Positions 32,690 through 44,159 of a DNA stretch of 64,000 nucleotides are shown piece after piece (position 1 is the stretch's first letter; each line of letters begins with the position of its first letter). The stretch is from Periplaneta americana (lineage: Eukaryota > Arthropoda > Insecta > Blattodea > Blattidae): assembly GCF_040183065.1 (NCBI RefSeq), contig NC_091131.1, positions 103,417,830 through 103,481,829 of the forward strand. The letters run 5' to 3'. The notes under the pieces are model-generated. The model worked only from the letters and a program-made list of their open reading frames with translations. It did not search any database and was not told the DNA's origin. The position numbers and the translations under genes were made by a program.

Positions 32690-33180
32690 TATTAGATATT
32701 CTGACTTCCCAAGATCACATATATTTGATAGTCTGACTTCCCAATGTCACATATATTTGTTAATCTCACTTTCCATGGAAAAAATATTTGATAATGTGAC
32801 TTTCCAATATTTGATAGTTTGACAGTTCATCGTTTGTTTGACTTTCAAAAAAATATTTGGCATTTCTCTATCTAACTGATTTCAGAAGGACACAAATATT
32901 TGTTAGTTTATCATTTGAGTTGAGACATACTTATAAATATGCCAAAAAATATGGAGCAATAGTTGAAATCATTTTTCTTGTAGAAACACGAAAGTGACAA
33001 TTTTTATTTATTTATTTACTTTTTTATTCCAGTTAAAAAAAACAACTTAAATATTTGTCACCTCACCATTTCTTTGACTTTTCAATGACACAAATATTTG
33101 TCATTTCTCTATTTGCTTGACTTGAGAATAATTAACAAATATTGGGCAATTTATCATTTACTTTTATTTACTTCTTAGGA
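32690..33180 (-). repeat. degenerate minisatellite with peptide-like unit, second cluster
   Basis: Eight or more diverged units around 'cacaaatatttg' and 'gtttatcatttg' with 'tgacttcc/tgactttc' between them. Minus-strand units include LTNICDIGKSD, LSNICDLGKSEY, NDKLTNICVLLKS and MTNICVIEKSKK. Unit length varies from about 33 to 55 bp. An unrelated AT-rich stretch interrupts it at 32935-33040. Confidence 0.6.
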
Positions 33181-33295
33181 ACTGACGCAGAGTAGTCTCG
33201 CTGTTTAAAATCAGCAATGAATATTGTATTAAATGAAACAAACTGCTCCAAAAGAGAAAAGTCTTTGATATGATGAAGGTTTTGCTTTCCAGAAT

Positions 33296-33790
33296 TCAAT
33301 TCAATTCAGTTTATTAAGCCATTAAACATACAGTGATAGGATTCGTCACAAAAATATACATTTGAAAATACACATATAATTGAAAGCAGTAAGCTTAATT
33401 AGAATGGAAACACAAAACATTATGAAACTCTAAAATTAATTAAAACACTTCACTCTTAATGTAATATTTGTAAATGTAAATAACTCTATTTATTAAAAAA
33501 CAATTTTCTTATGAATTTATGTTAAGAAACTCATCTATAGAGTAGAAAGGATTAATTAAAAGCCAATTATAAAATCTAGCTTTGAAACTATTGGTTGGTA
33601 ACTTATAATATTGACTGGGAAGCTTATTATACTGTATAATTTCATCCCCATGACAGAAAAATTTGTACTAGTTTTATGTAATCTACAGTATCGAATATTA
33701 ATTTGTTCACTATTTCTAATTTCATGATCATGTATATTGGCTATTAATGAGTAATTGTCTATATTTTGTCGAGTATAAAAGGACTAGATC

Positions 33791-33836
<46 letters not shown>

Positions 33837-33988
33837 TTATGACAGTTAATATCTGTGATTGTTTGAAAAGAGGTCGACAATGTTCAAGATAGTTTGATTG
33901 ACATAGAATTCTAATGGCTTTCTTTTGCAAAATCAAGAAACTCCCAATTTTGCTACCATTTCCCCAGAAAATTAAGGCATACCTAATT
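33296..33988 (-). mobile_element. LINE E: C-terminal part of a Jockey/CR1-like LINE
   Basis: Minus strand from 33985: LIFWGNGSKIGSFLILQKKA, IRILCQSNYLEHC, then (TA)n at 33798-33832, then NYSLIANIHDHE, the segment QYNKLPSQYYKLPTNSFKAR, FYNWLLINPFYSIDEFLNIN and a stop near 33514. 'YN.LP...K.L....FK..L..WL...-YS..EFL' is the usual end of this LINE group. The 3' untranslated region ends at a (GAATT)n tail at 33296-33312. Different from LINE A and D. Confidence 0.8.
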
Positions 33989-34340
33989 ATCGATACGATA
34001 ATTATCGATATGATACCTCACATCAAGGAATTTTTTGCTTATGTTAATGACTTCGGAGTACATTAAGCAATCTATAGAAATGTAAAATAATGGTGAGTCC
34101 GCAATTCGATGGGGGAAAAAAAAAATGTGAGTTTAGGGATCTGCAACTAGCCGGAAAATAATGAAGAGTCTCGAACTAAACTTTATACGCGGTGTTCCAG
34201 TGTTAGTTTCGCTATCAAAACAGCGATACATAGCCCTATAATCCATCACCCTTTCAGTTCCCTACATGTTTGTGTTAACATCATGGTAAAAAAGATTACG
34301 TTCGATAACGTAAACAAACCTATCCTCCTCACCATAGCCT
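33989..34340. other. no recognisable element
   Basis: Contains a short palindrome 33991-34015 ('tcgatacgataattatcga'). Confidence 0.5.
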
Positions 34341-34545
34341 AAGACAGAATTTTCAGGTTCGAATTCCGCTTGAGATGTTACCTGGTTTTTCCGAGGTTTT
34401 TCTGAACTGCAAGGCGAATGTCCGGTAATTCATGGTGAATTCTCGAAATCAGCTCGTTAACACTACTTCCTTGCACGCTAGATAACTATGCAGTTCTTAC
34501 ATAGTTGTTAAATAACCGATAGAAACATATATTTTAACATAATGA
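34341..34545 (+). mobile_element. SINE S4-related fragment, decayed
   Basis: B-box-like 'aggttcgaattccgc', then 'acctggtttttccgaggttt' and a body ending 'gttgttaaataaccgatag', as in S4 ('gcgtcattaaataaccaag'). The A box is lost. Confidence 0.6.
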
Positions 34546-34580
34546 AAGTTTGATTTAAAGGAAATGCGAAAATATACAGT

Positions 34581-34930
34581 GTGATAATAATAATAATAAT
34601 CATTCGTGGCGCTACAGCCCGTGAAGGGCCTAGACCGGCCAGCCGGCTGTTGGCCTCACCCCCATATGCCGAAGCGGAGGTGGACGATCATCCAACCAGA
34701 ATGGAGGTATCGTATGGTTAGCACGATGATTCCCCCAGCCGTTATAGCTGGTATTCGCAACCGGATTTCGCTATTTATCGTAGATCCCCAAGTGCATCAC
34801 GATGCTGGGTGGGCACCGATCCCATACACTGGTCGAAATTTCATGAGAAAATTTCTTCCCCCATGAGGACCAGAACCAGCGCGCATTCACAGGCAGGATG
34901 CCTTAGACCACGACGCCACGGCGCGGGACA
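34581..34930 (-). mobile_element. tRNA-derived SINE, family S2
   Basis: Inverted copy of the element at 9189-9538, from the AAT-type tail at 34581-34600 to the head ending 'ggcgtcgtggtctaaggcat' in reverse complement. The B box region is slightly altered ('ctggttctggtcctc'). Confidence 0.88.
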
Positions 34931-34987
34931 GTGTGATGCAACATAATAATACGTTTAATGTATTTAAAATGAACTGTTTGTATGGAT

Positions 34988-35816
34988 CATACCTGCACAA
35001 ACAGCGCTCAACGAGCGGGAGAGCCGTGTTTATAACTTGCCAAAACGGAGAGGAAGATACATCAGAATGACACAGACTTGATATAGGTAGAGGAGAGGGA
35101 AACGACCACTCAGCTATCTAGTGGAGTGCAGTGTGTAGGCCTATTCTCAGTAACTGTTTCACGTTGCTTACCTACTGCTACAGTACAATATGGAGGAATC
35201 TAAAAGACGGAACATAACATTAACATTGTACAGCTCGAACTTATTGATCTTCAATGTGACCTAAGGGCTAAAGATCATTTGAATAATACTACTAGCCTGG
35301 TTGAGTTTTACAAGACTAAACATTAGTAATAATATCCACGACTACACAGGCTGGCTGTGAAAATGACTGCTATGTTTGCTTAACATTTATATTTGTGAGC
35401 AACTGTTTTCTATAATCAACTTTAATAAAGGCAGACATCGAATATCTGTAACTGATGTTTCAGTACAATCAGTAAGCTACTGTTCCTTTCAGCTGCCAAC
35501 AGCATAAAACCTCGTTTTGATGTACTGATAAATAAAAGTATAAAAAAAAATATTGTACATTTCAGTACCTATAGAATTTCTATTATTTCTGTAAAATAAA
35601 CATTTCTTTATTAATTAATAATAGTCCAAGATAGTTTTCCAAACACTGAACGGGAATTTATTTCATAAACACTCGTAATAGTACTTCCTTTTGTGTATAT
35701 TCTGTACTAGATCAGCCCTTCTTCCAGTCCACCCTCATAACAGAGCGCAGCTAATATCTGCATTCCGCTCATGAGCTGTGAGCCGGCTCGGAGAGCGCAA
35801 ACCTTGTGCAGGCCTG
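34988..35816. mobile_element. hAT-type element, 8-bp target duplication
   Basis: Left end 'catacctgcacaaacagcgc' and right in reverse complement 'caggcctgcacaaggtttgc'. Flanks GTATGGAT (34980-34987) and GTATAGAT (35817-35824) match at 7 of 8. Near both ends 'gcgctc' and 'gagc' extend the symmetry. No transposase recognised; 829 bp. Confidence 0.75.
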
Positions 35817-35824
35817 GTATAGAT

Positions 35825-37050
35825 AATTTATCAGCCTATATTTTCATAACAAAAATAAAATTGCAAATGCATTAACTTCCGAGCACCTACTGTAAGGATT
35901 TCTACAGCTACACAGGATGGAAAGGAACCGAAGTACCAAAATTTAAGAGATAATTCTACATGTTAAATGCAACAAAACTTTTATTAGCCTACACTTTTCC
36001 TTCGATGAAGCACCGTTAAGCAGAAACAAAAATAGTCTTTGCCCAACATTTAGCGCTCTATTGCGGTAACGGCCCGAGAGAAACGGCTGTGATTGCTATA
36101 AAAGTAGATAGGTAAAAATAATCTGAATAGTTAGTGTCCTGGGTCTTTTTTTTTTGCAAATTAAACCGTTTAGTCATGAATTTAAATTGAATAATTGCGA
36201 AAATCGTTAAAATAAATCTTGCAACGCAGCGCACTGTCGCGTACCTGTGACAGTACAGCAGACAGGGAACGTGTGCTTGAAGTTGCCCACGAAGTCACTC
36301 AAAATTAAGCACTGAGAAGAGTGAGTGAGAGTTTTCTACGACGTTTTCGAGCATGTGTCAACAGCTAATGGAAGGCATTTTGAGTATCTCTTATAATTGC
36401 GAGAAAGTTTTTTTATTTGTTTTTCCTTTTCTCATTTAGCCTAGATGTAGAACATTAATTTTGATTTCCAGTTTCCATGTCTTGTTTTTAATTTTGTACA
36501 ACATTTAAACAGGAAACATTTACGTTAATTTAACCTTTTTCAGTCTGAAATTTCATGTAAATAATACCTTGTGCTGTAATGATTTATTTCCAGAAGTGTT
36601 AATTTAATGTAAGACAAATCATGTCAGTAAAAAATATTATAGTTTATTTCTGATATCACAAGATACGTATTTCCGTATAAAATTGCGATCACTAAGCTTC
36701 GTTCCCTTCCTACCCTAAAGAGAAAGGGGAACGAATGATAGTAGTAGCTTTTGTTTACGCCTGCTACGGGTCTACATCGTCTTAAACTACTCACTCTGTC
36801 CGTCACAGTATAGGTCGCACTTTCTAGCTATTGTAGTATCATGATGTTGCCAAATATTTCACAGAAACATAACGATTTCCTCTAAAACGTTGAGTGTTAG
36901 AGAAAAATTATTTAGATTTTTCAAGTGTCTTCTCAAGATCTATTACCAGTTTCATTTTGGTACAGTGGTTACCTTCCATCCTGTATATTTATGTTTCGTA
37001 GAACTTCAACGTACATTATGTTGTGTGGTAGTCAGCCTTGTGAATCTAAG
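35825..37050. other. no recognisable gene or repeat
   Basis: AT-rich. Open frames at 36624-36806 and 36890-37128 have no family resemblance; the latter runs into the Harbinger end. Confidence 0.5.
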
Positions 37051-37394
37051 GCTGATATTCATAGTCGACGCTTTATATCGCCCCTTTGCAAAGTGACACT
37101 TTTGACGAAAGTGGCTCTTTCATATTAGTGCTATTTATAGACGATTGAAGAAGTGCACTTTACGCCAGCAAAGTGTAGAGTTACAATTTGGTTGGTAACA
37201 GAAGTCCCACAATGCCTTTCAAAACATGAGAACAAACAATAACAAATTAATGTGTAACCCACAGATTATAATGCTTGTGATTTGAGGTGGGAGCCTTATT
37301 GATCGCGCGAGAAAGAAAATATATATTTAAAGTTGTTTTATTTAGTTTCTAGTTTTTGTTGCCAATGGTTTAGATTATTTCAGTTAGTTCAGAT

Positions 37395-37695
37395 ATGTAA
37401 TATTTTATTAAATAGGTAGTGATACTGCTGGTGAAATTAGGTTAGATTTTGTACAGTACATGATTTATATAGTTAGATTAGGTTTTGTAGGCCTACATAT
37501 CTTTTTCATTGATTTATATAGTTAAGTTAGGTTTTGTATGTATCCGTTCCACTGATTTATATAGTTAGGTTAGATTTTGTACATATCTTCTATTGGTTTA
37601 TATAGTTATATATATATATAATATATATATATATATTTCATTTATATTGTTAGCTTAGATTTTATACGTATCTGCTTCATTGATATATCGTTTTA
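37395..37695. repeat. minisatellite of about 50 bp inside Harbinger
   Basis: Five diverged units of 'gatttatatagttaggttag' followed by 'ttttgtacgtatctgyttcatt', interrupted by (TA)n at 37612-37635. Confidence 0.8.
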
Positions 37696-37774
37696 TTCCC
37701 TTTCTTTTCATTTTTGTCTTTTTCGTGAATAGTGAATAGAAGTCAAAAGAATGAAATAAACACATTTCTATTGC

Positions 37775-37775
<1 letters not shown>

Positions 37776-37820
<45 letters not shown>
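37776..37820. repeat. (ATT)n microsatellite
   Basis: About 15 ATT units, followed by a TC-rich patch. Confidence 0.95.
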
Positions 37821-38465
37821 TTCTCTCTCTCTTTTTTCCATTATTGCCTGCTCTTCAGGATTATTTTGAATGCCAAATTTTTCTACAATGCGAAACAAAA
37901 TAGGCCTAAAGGTATGAGATCTCTTTTCATGGTGAGGTTATAATTGCACATGAACTAGAGATAGTATCTCAGCAGAAGCAGCCATATCAGATTTATTGCT
38001 TACCGGCATGAAAATATATATTATCAAAATATTAATGATTATATAAACATCAAGATAAATCTTATCTCAAAATACAGGTAGTCAACAAAAATCAAAATAA
38101 TTTTAAACTCAATATAATAAATTATGGAATCTGTTTAGAAAGCAGGCACGTGAAGTCTCTCAATGCTAATTTTATTTAAGATAGTTATGCCTACATTAGA
38201 TTGAAGTTAGTTTTATATTATTTAAGTTAAAAAATTCGTTTCAGTAATAAAAAATAGGTTAGGCTATATAGGCATATCTACCTACATATCACTTCAGCGA
38301 ATTGAGGTTATAAATATACGAATGTTACTACAGAAATACCTGAACAATAATATTATAGATATTAATGTATGGTATATATCTGTAGGCCTAGCATAGAATT
38401 TTAATACAGTCAATAACTGTATTATTGGAGGCACTGGAAAACCTCTATTATTTGTTTTTTGAACC

Positions 38466-38640
38466 GGTTCTCGAAAACATGAGCAATCTCAACAGTTTCT
38501 TTATCAAATGGGAACCGTTTTTTTAAATTCTATATCATTATAAAATTCCACGGGATTGTCTTTAGGCCTATCCCTAATGTAGTGCTTTCGTACATTGTCC
38601 ACTAATGGTGCCACCTCTTCCGCACGTTCTAATAAATAAT
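38466..38640 (-). pseudogene. Harbinger transposase N-terminal fragment
   Basis: Minus strand: NYLLERAEEVAPLVDNVRKH, YIRDRPKDNPVEFYNDIEFK, then after a one-base shift FKKRFPFDKETVEIAHVFEN. 'R.NP.E.Y.D.EF..RF.(F/L)(S/D)K.TV' is the conserved start of PIF/Harbinger nucleases. The DDE domain is missing. Confidence 0.65.
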
Positions 38641-38851
38641 TCGACAACTTCCAAGACGTCCGCCATTTTTCTACAAAGTGACACTTTCGGCTCAAATTGT
38701 GGTCGGAAGTACACTTTAATCCAAAGTGTTTCTTCGCCTCAAAGTGTCGACTTTGCAACGGAAAAGTGACTTTGCGTCTTCCAAAGGACACTTTAATTGA
38801 AAGCGTCGACTATGAATACCAGCCTAAGGTATGGTGCAGCAGTTTTCCGTT

Positions 38852-39122
38852 TATTATCACCGCAATGGTTCAGTGATCAGACCTTCAGTCTATCACACAG
38901 GCTGTTCCGGTTCGGGTCCCATATGAAAAATCATAATGACACGTGTGGCTGACAAACTTGCAGTTGAGATTTTTTCTCTCGATTTTCCCGTTTTCTTAAT
39001 ATATGATATGATATACTCGTATATTTACGTCACAGCACTTCTTTACAAGCAATGGTGTACCTCACATTTCTCGTATCCGGTGCCCACATTAACACATTCT
39101 TTGCAGTACACGTCTCCATAAA
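38852..39122 (+). mobile_element. tRNA-derived SINE
   Basis: Head 'aatggttcagtgatcagacc' (A-box-like) and B box 'ggttcgggtccc', followed by about 200 bp ending 'ctccataaataactctaa'. Family not matched to others in the window. Confidence 0.5.
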
Positions 39123-39386
39123 TAACTCTAATTTACCTTCTTATTACTCGATCTAATCTCCCATTCAATATTTATCTTACCTTTCCTTTGCTTCTCTGTT
39201 TGTTCCCTAATCTTAATAGCTCTAATACTCTCAACCACCCTTTTTTTAAAACTAATATTCACTAAAATCTCAATTTCACTTTCTCCTTTAAGTTATCATA
39301 TTTTATTATTTACCTTATTTTTTTCATTGATCTTTTCTCCTACTTTTATCTTATATTCACTTACTGTTCCAATATTCAAATGTTAG
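39123..39386. other. pyrimidine-rich low-complexity DNA
   Basis: C+T-rich on the plus strand, with runs such as 'ctttcctttgcttctctgtt'. Together with 39628-39860 it flanks a MITE and may be the 3' untranslated part of the minus-strand reading frame upstream. Confidence 0.5.
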
Positions 39387-39388
39387 TA

Positions 39389-39625
39389 GGGGAGAGTTGG
39401 GTAGTATCGGACATCGGGTAATATCGGACAGTGATGTTTCCTTCATCTATCACCAGATGGTAGTACAGTGATGTTTCTTTCATCTACCACCAGATGGTAG
39501 TAGCAGTGTTCAGATGTCGCATACAGAAACGTAACCATGTCACTTAGGTAATACGATCTGGTGGTAGATGAAAGAAACATCACTGTCCGATATTATCCGA
39601 TGTCCGATACTATCCAACTCTCCCC
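39389..39625. mobile_element. pogo-type MITE with TAGGGGAGA ends
   Basis: Nearly all inverted repeat: 'ggggagagttgggtagtatc' at the left and 'ggggagagttggatagtatc' in reverse complement at the right, with about 75 bp of symmetry, TA flanks, and 'tatcggaca' repeated inside each arm. It also has a tandem copy of 'gatgtttctttcatctaccaccagat' in the left half. Confidence 0.85.
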
Positions 39626-39627
39626 TA

Positions 39628-39854
39628 GTATTACTTTCTTGCTGTCACTTATTCACTTCTCTTAACACTTTTTCACTATTATTATTAACTCTTCCTATTT
39701 GCGCTCACTTTCACTTTCTCACTACTCCACTTATGCCAAATCTTTTCTCACTATTCTCAGTTCATGTAAATACTTTTACCCTTTCTCTAACACATTTGAT
39801 TATACACTTCCTCTCTCCCTTATACTTATCGATCTTTTAACAGTTCCACTTTAG
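39628..39854. other. pyrimidine-rich low-complexity DNA
   Basis: Continuation of the C+T-rich tract on the other side of the MITE; removing the MITE joins them. Confidence 0.5.
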
Positions 39855-40203
39855 TTACACTTTTTGATCACATCCCCATATTTTTTAATCGCATCAAATA
39901 CCTCTGAAATATTAATATCCAAATCCTTAGCTGTTGCAGGTTCTGACCTCTCTTTACTGTTCGTCTCAGCCTTATTTCTATCTCTGTCTTTCTTCCTATT
40001 TTTTCTTCTTTCCTTTCACTTTCATCATCTCTAACACTTACTAAATCTATAAATGGATTATCTATGCTGGTACTGTTTTGAATTGTTTCTTCTCTTTCTC
40101 TTCTAATTTTCCCTCTCCCCCTCCCGCTTTCACTTGCATATACAGTACGATTATTTAGTCCTGACAGTCGTCGACAATATGCGCCTGGGTCAGGCGAGTC
40201 CAT
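39855..40203 (-). pseudogene. unknown charged reading frame, frameshifted
   Basis: Minus strand GRGRGKIRREREETIQNSTS and NPFIDLVSVRDDESERKEEK, then in the next frame DRDRNKAETNSKERSEPATA, KDLDINISEVFDAIKKYGDV and a stop near 39855. A hydrophilic charged domain with a helical C-terminus could be a retroelement ORF1 or an unknown host protein. I do not recognise it. Purine-rich DNA downstream would be its 3' flank. Confidence 0.35.
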
Positions 40204-40329
40204 TAATTTACGCCAGTGTTCAGGTTAGTCAGTCGCTTGCATTCAGAGCGATCGGATGTCTAGCATGCGGTAGAGCGTTGTGTTTCCAGTACAGTTAAGC
40301 TGTACTGCATTTCATTCCTGACGGCTCGC

Positions 40330-40530
40330 TCCTATCTCTACTCCGGAACTCTCCCCATTACTCCTATTACTTCCCCTTTTTCGCGTCGCTGAGCTATCAG
40401 GACTAAATAATCGGTCTGTACTAGATTTCCACTTATACTCGGACCATTCCTATCTATCATTTCCTGAATCTTGGTTTCTCTTTTTTTCCCCACTCGCCTT
40501 TTTGCTAGCGTCTGTGTTCCTTGTTCCATT
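40330..40530 (-). pseudogene. second charged frame sharing a TxRLFSPDS motif
   Basis: Minus strand NTDASKKASGEKKRNQDSGN, EWSEYKWKSSTDRLFSPDSS, ATRKRGSNRSNGESSG. The plus strand at 40146-40200 reads TVRLFSPDSRRQYAPGSGES, so the same motif occurs on opposite strands about 250 bp apart. Looks like two inverted pieces of one ORF. Family unknown. Confidence 0.35.
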
Positions 40531-41633
40531 ATTGTCTGTATTTCTGTTGGAGTGCGCTGTCCTTACCGCCGCTCTGTGTAGACTTGAATTCCGCTTAAGC
40601 TGCAAGATCACATTACTGTTTTCTTATCAATGTTGGGTCATCATCTTTACACTTTCTCAATATATAGGTATTTACATCATTCCGCCAACTCTCCGCTTCG
40701 TTCTCATTCTATAACATTCTCCGAGCGCACGGAGAGAACTGGCCTAGGGGCGTATGGACTATAGGTTTCCCGCACGACACCTGGGTGCGCAGCGGACCTT
40801 AGTGTAGTCAGCTGGTGTGGGTGAGAATGTGTCTATATTCCGGATCAGCTTACTTAATACCCTAAAGATGAAAAACCATTTTCCCCCTAATTATGCTAGT
40901 GGATTATATTGATTTTCTAGATGTTAGGTTAGATTTTCTTTTATCAACTTTGTTTCGAATTTCGACAAATATGACAACTGGCAGTTATTTTCTAGCTGTT
41001 ATGTTGGCAGCAATAATTTTGATTTGTAGTAAAGAAAACTCATGAAATGGAAGTATAACTAGATTTGTGAAATTTGAACGTAGTTAATAATTAATTAGTA
41101 ATAACGGTATTAATATTGATATCACTACATAATACAGTTATGTTGCGTTGTGACCCCAATTCAACACTGTATTCAGGTAAGAGCAATTAAATAAGATATG
41201 ATTTATAGACCTACTTGGAATGAAACATGCACGTGGCTAATGGACAGATTTTTATTACAATATCCAAGAGAGAAAATAGCATGACAGCGACTTAGGAGTA
41301 TGTATTTTAAGTAGGGTATACATTTCAAAATGATATTCTGTTTTCGGAATTCATACTAATAATTTCATGTGATCAAACAAAATACATTTTTAGGTTACGT
41401 CTTATGAATCGTAAACTGTTTAGTCAAAGCAATGAATTTCATGTTGTCAGACAAAATCCATTTTAATCTTAGATCATATTAATCAACAAATTATCAACAT
41501 AATGTGCGACAAGTCCAGGAGGAAAATATAAACTACTCTTTCACAAATTATTAACTGTTTACAAAACACCTCCAAATATAAATATGAGATGTGGTAAATA
41601 AGTAAATAAGCAGACATTGTTGTTATTAATACT
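40531..41633. other. no gene recognised
   Basis: AT-rich. A diverged direct repeat ('atttcatgtgatcaaacaaa' at 41372 and 'atttcatgttgtcagacaaa' at 41436) is the only structure noticed. Confidence 0.5.
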
Positions 41634-41634
41634 A

Positions 41635-41698
<64 letters not shown>
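41634..41698. repeat. (ATT)n microsatellite
   Basis: About 21 ATT units. Confidence 0.95.
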
Positions 41699-43099
41699 TC
41701 AGTACATGACATTGTGACTTTACTCTCTTTGATTATATCTGTTATTTGTTGGCAACACTGAAGAGACTGTCAAATCAGCCTTTTAGGAACTACTTTTACG
41801 TGATCCTCACTATAGCTAAGAGAGATTAGCACACTCGGGGAGAATATAGAAAAATTCCATTTATTTATCATGAGTAGAGCCCAGGTTTTATTAATTAGCC
41901 ACAATTTTTATTCCCCTTACGTATGCATGATGTTGTTCCATCTAGTGTTTACTGTTTACTGCTGAGACGACATTGGGTACTGGACGAGAACACTCACATT
42001 AAAAGTGGTTGTGTGTGTGTGTGTGTATCCAATGCCCACCCACTTCACTTGCGTGATTCGGGTTCCGCATGCTGTGGATAGATGGCAGAACTGTGACCCG
42101 TTTTCTAGTTATACACCACTTCGGCGGGTCACGCTGTATATGATGTGTATCTGCAGAGAGTTATGTTGTGTACTAACAAGGGAAGGGTTTCAGTTCGAAC
42201 AGGAATTTTTGGTTAAAAATTTGTACAGAGACTTACCTCACAATGATGATGAAGACCCTAAAAGCATTCATTTGTGTAACTCTACGTTTGATTGGTATTG
42301 GTCAATACATTTCTTTAAAAATGTACATGAGGATTCTCTATAAAATGCATGAAACAGCATGGAGCAGAGCAATAAGCACAACACGCAGAAGCAACACCTG
42401 AACAATCTTCTGAACCACACTCCAGTACTCAAAAATCAAATGCCACCTGAATTACATTTTTGAAGTCCGAGACTTGTTCAGAATTCACGTAACCAGTTGA
42501 CTGCCAGGAATATTGAAGCATAGGGTGGTACACTGGAGCAGACAACTGGTTATGAATAACAGAGTGCATTTTCATTATAAACGCTCGATTTCCCAAGTTA
42601 AGTTCTGGATTCGCAGCAAGAGTCCTTATTCAATTTGTTATCCTCCGAGAATATATTTTGTATTGTCTAAGGAAATAGAGATCCAGAGGCTGGATATATT
42701 TAGTTTTTTTAGGTGGCATGATCATACATTCCATGTCCTAGGCTTGGAATGATTCATTTATTAAGGTTGTGTCCTTGTGCGTATCCAATGACTGACACAA
42801 CAGTCTACATTTTTGATTAGCTGCAATATTTTCAGACAGAACGTTGGAGAAAAATATTCTTAAATGGGCTTTAGACATTTTACCACTCGCACTAGTTTCT
42901 AGGCTAGGCTTGGCTTACGGGTAAGGTGTCCCATCCCCTTAACTTGTGCAGTGCTCTCCCCACCCCTCAACTTGTACAGTGCTATAACAGACAAGCTACA
43001 CATTACACAAACGAATGCTTTTGAGAGCTTTACAGAGATGTAAAGATGGGCCTGTATACAATTGGGTACGAAATTCCTGTTCGAGCCGAAACCCTTCCC
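41699..43099. other. no recognisable gene or repeat
   Basis: Includes a short (GT)n at 42009-42026. Open frames at 42005-42343 and 42513-42752 have no recognisable domain. Confidence 0.5.
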
Positions 43100-43490
43100 T
43101 TGTAAGGTGAGTGTATGTGTAAGTGTAGTGTCTGGAATGAGTGATGATGATCGTGAAGATGAGGAAGGGAGAAGGGGAAACTCGGTGCCGGCACGTACTC
43201 TACTCCTGTCGAATAGCACCAAGGGGGCAGCCAGGCTTAACGTCCCCATCCGACGGACGAATCATTATCAACAGTGACATATCCCTTCTCTTCATATGCA
43301 CTGCGGAGAGATTTAGGATTTAACCCAGGCATATTGGTGCACAATCTAGTGATTAGAAGTTGTGCACTGCCATCTCTCCTAGTACCGAGATAGAAATTTT
43401 ATATTACAATTTCTGACCCAGCCGAAAATCGAACCCGGGCCGGTTAGTCTGGAGGCAGACACGCTACCATAGAGCTAACTCGGCGGACTC
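43100..43490 (-). mobile_element. tRNA-derived SINE, family S5, full length
   Basis: Minus strand: head 'gagttagctctatggtagcg' (A box) and 'ccgggttcgattttcgg' (B box), then 'atttctatctcggtactagg', 'atgcctgggttaaatccta', 'tcgtccgtcggatggggac', 'aataaggct-type gttaagcctggctgccc' and a 3' end near 'ctcattccagacactac'. About 390 bp, no second copy in the window. Confidence 0.75.
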
Positions 43491-44159
43491 ACATTAAAAG
43501 TAGGCTAAATAATTTTCAACGGTGCACATTTTTGTAACATCGCACATTTTTACTGTATGAATTCGTCACGTTTAATTGCTGTACCTCTTCAATTGCAATA
43601 AATAACTTGTGCATTCTTAATACAGAGTAGAAGTGAAATAACCTTGCAGATCGAAAGAGAGGATAGGGTACACTGAAACGAATAGAAAACCTATGTTACG
43701 TTTTGTGATTAAATGCACGCTTAATTAGAAAATTAAGTTTTAAGTTTCAACAGTTTGAAGTTTCGGCAACATCGCCGCTAACACACTCTACTCGTCATAC
43801 AGATGTAAGAGGTTAACAAACTCGATATGTCTCGGTAGGTGAGCTGCTCTCTGCCACGACGTTGCCACTTGATAGCACGTGCAGTAGAGGGTTTTTAACG
43901 CTACCGAAAGTAAACTTTCTCCAGTGATCACTCAAACAAAGTTTTCAACTTATGTTAAGAAACCCCTCTCAACGTCACAGGACGTTACAGAGCAAAGAGA
44001 AAATAAGGAGTGCCACTCTCCCTAATAATAGTTAGTGTTTTATTGCCTCCCAAGAACACGTCCCTAATAGAACATATTACTGAATACCCAGGTTTTTCTT
44101 TAGAATATCTTCAAGGTTTCTCTTGACTTTTACACTAATATTGTTATTGTATAAAGAAT
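43491..44159. other. no recognisable element
   Basis: Unique-looking; the left part of LINE F may extend into 44040-44160 but the frame is not readable. Confidence 0.5.

Larger units (their letters stand above)
37051..38824 (-). mobile_element. PIF/Harbinger element, TAA target duplication
   Basis: Ends 'gctgatattcatagtcgacg' and, in reverse complement, 'gctggtattcatagtcgacg' (25 bp with one mismatch), flanked by TAA on both sides, the PIF/Harbinger hallmark. Both ends carry further 'aaagtgac/aaagtgtc' words. The minus strand near the right end codes a transposase N-terminal fragment (38466-38640). The interior holds a 50-bp minisatellite and an ATT microsatellite. Confidence 0.85.

Noticed and set aside
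42005..42343. 112-codon plus-strand frame
   Set aside because: No domain, low-complexity start from a GT repeat, and no supporting context.
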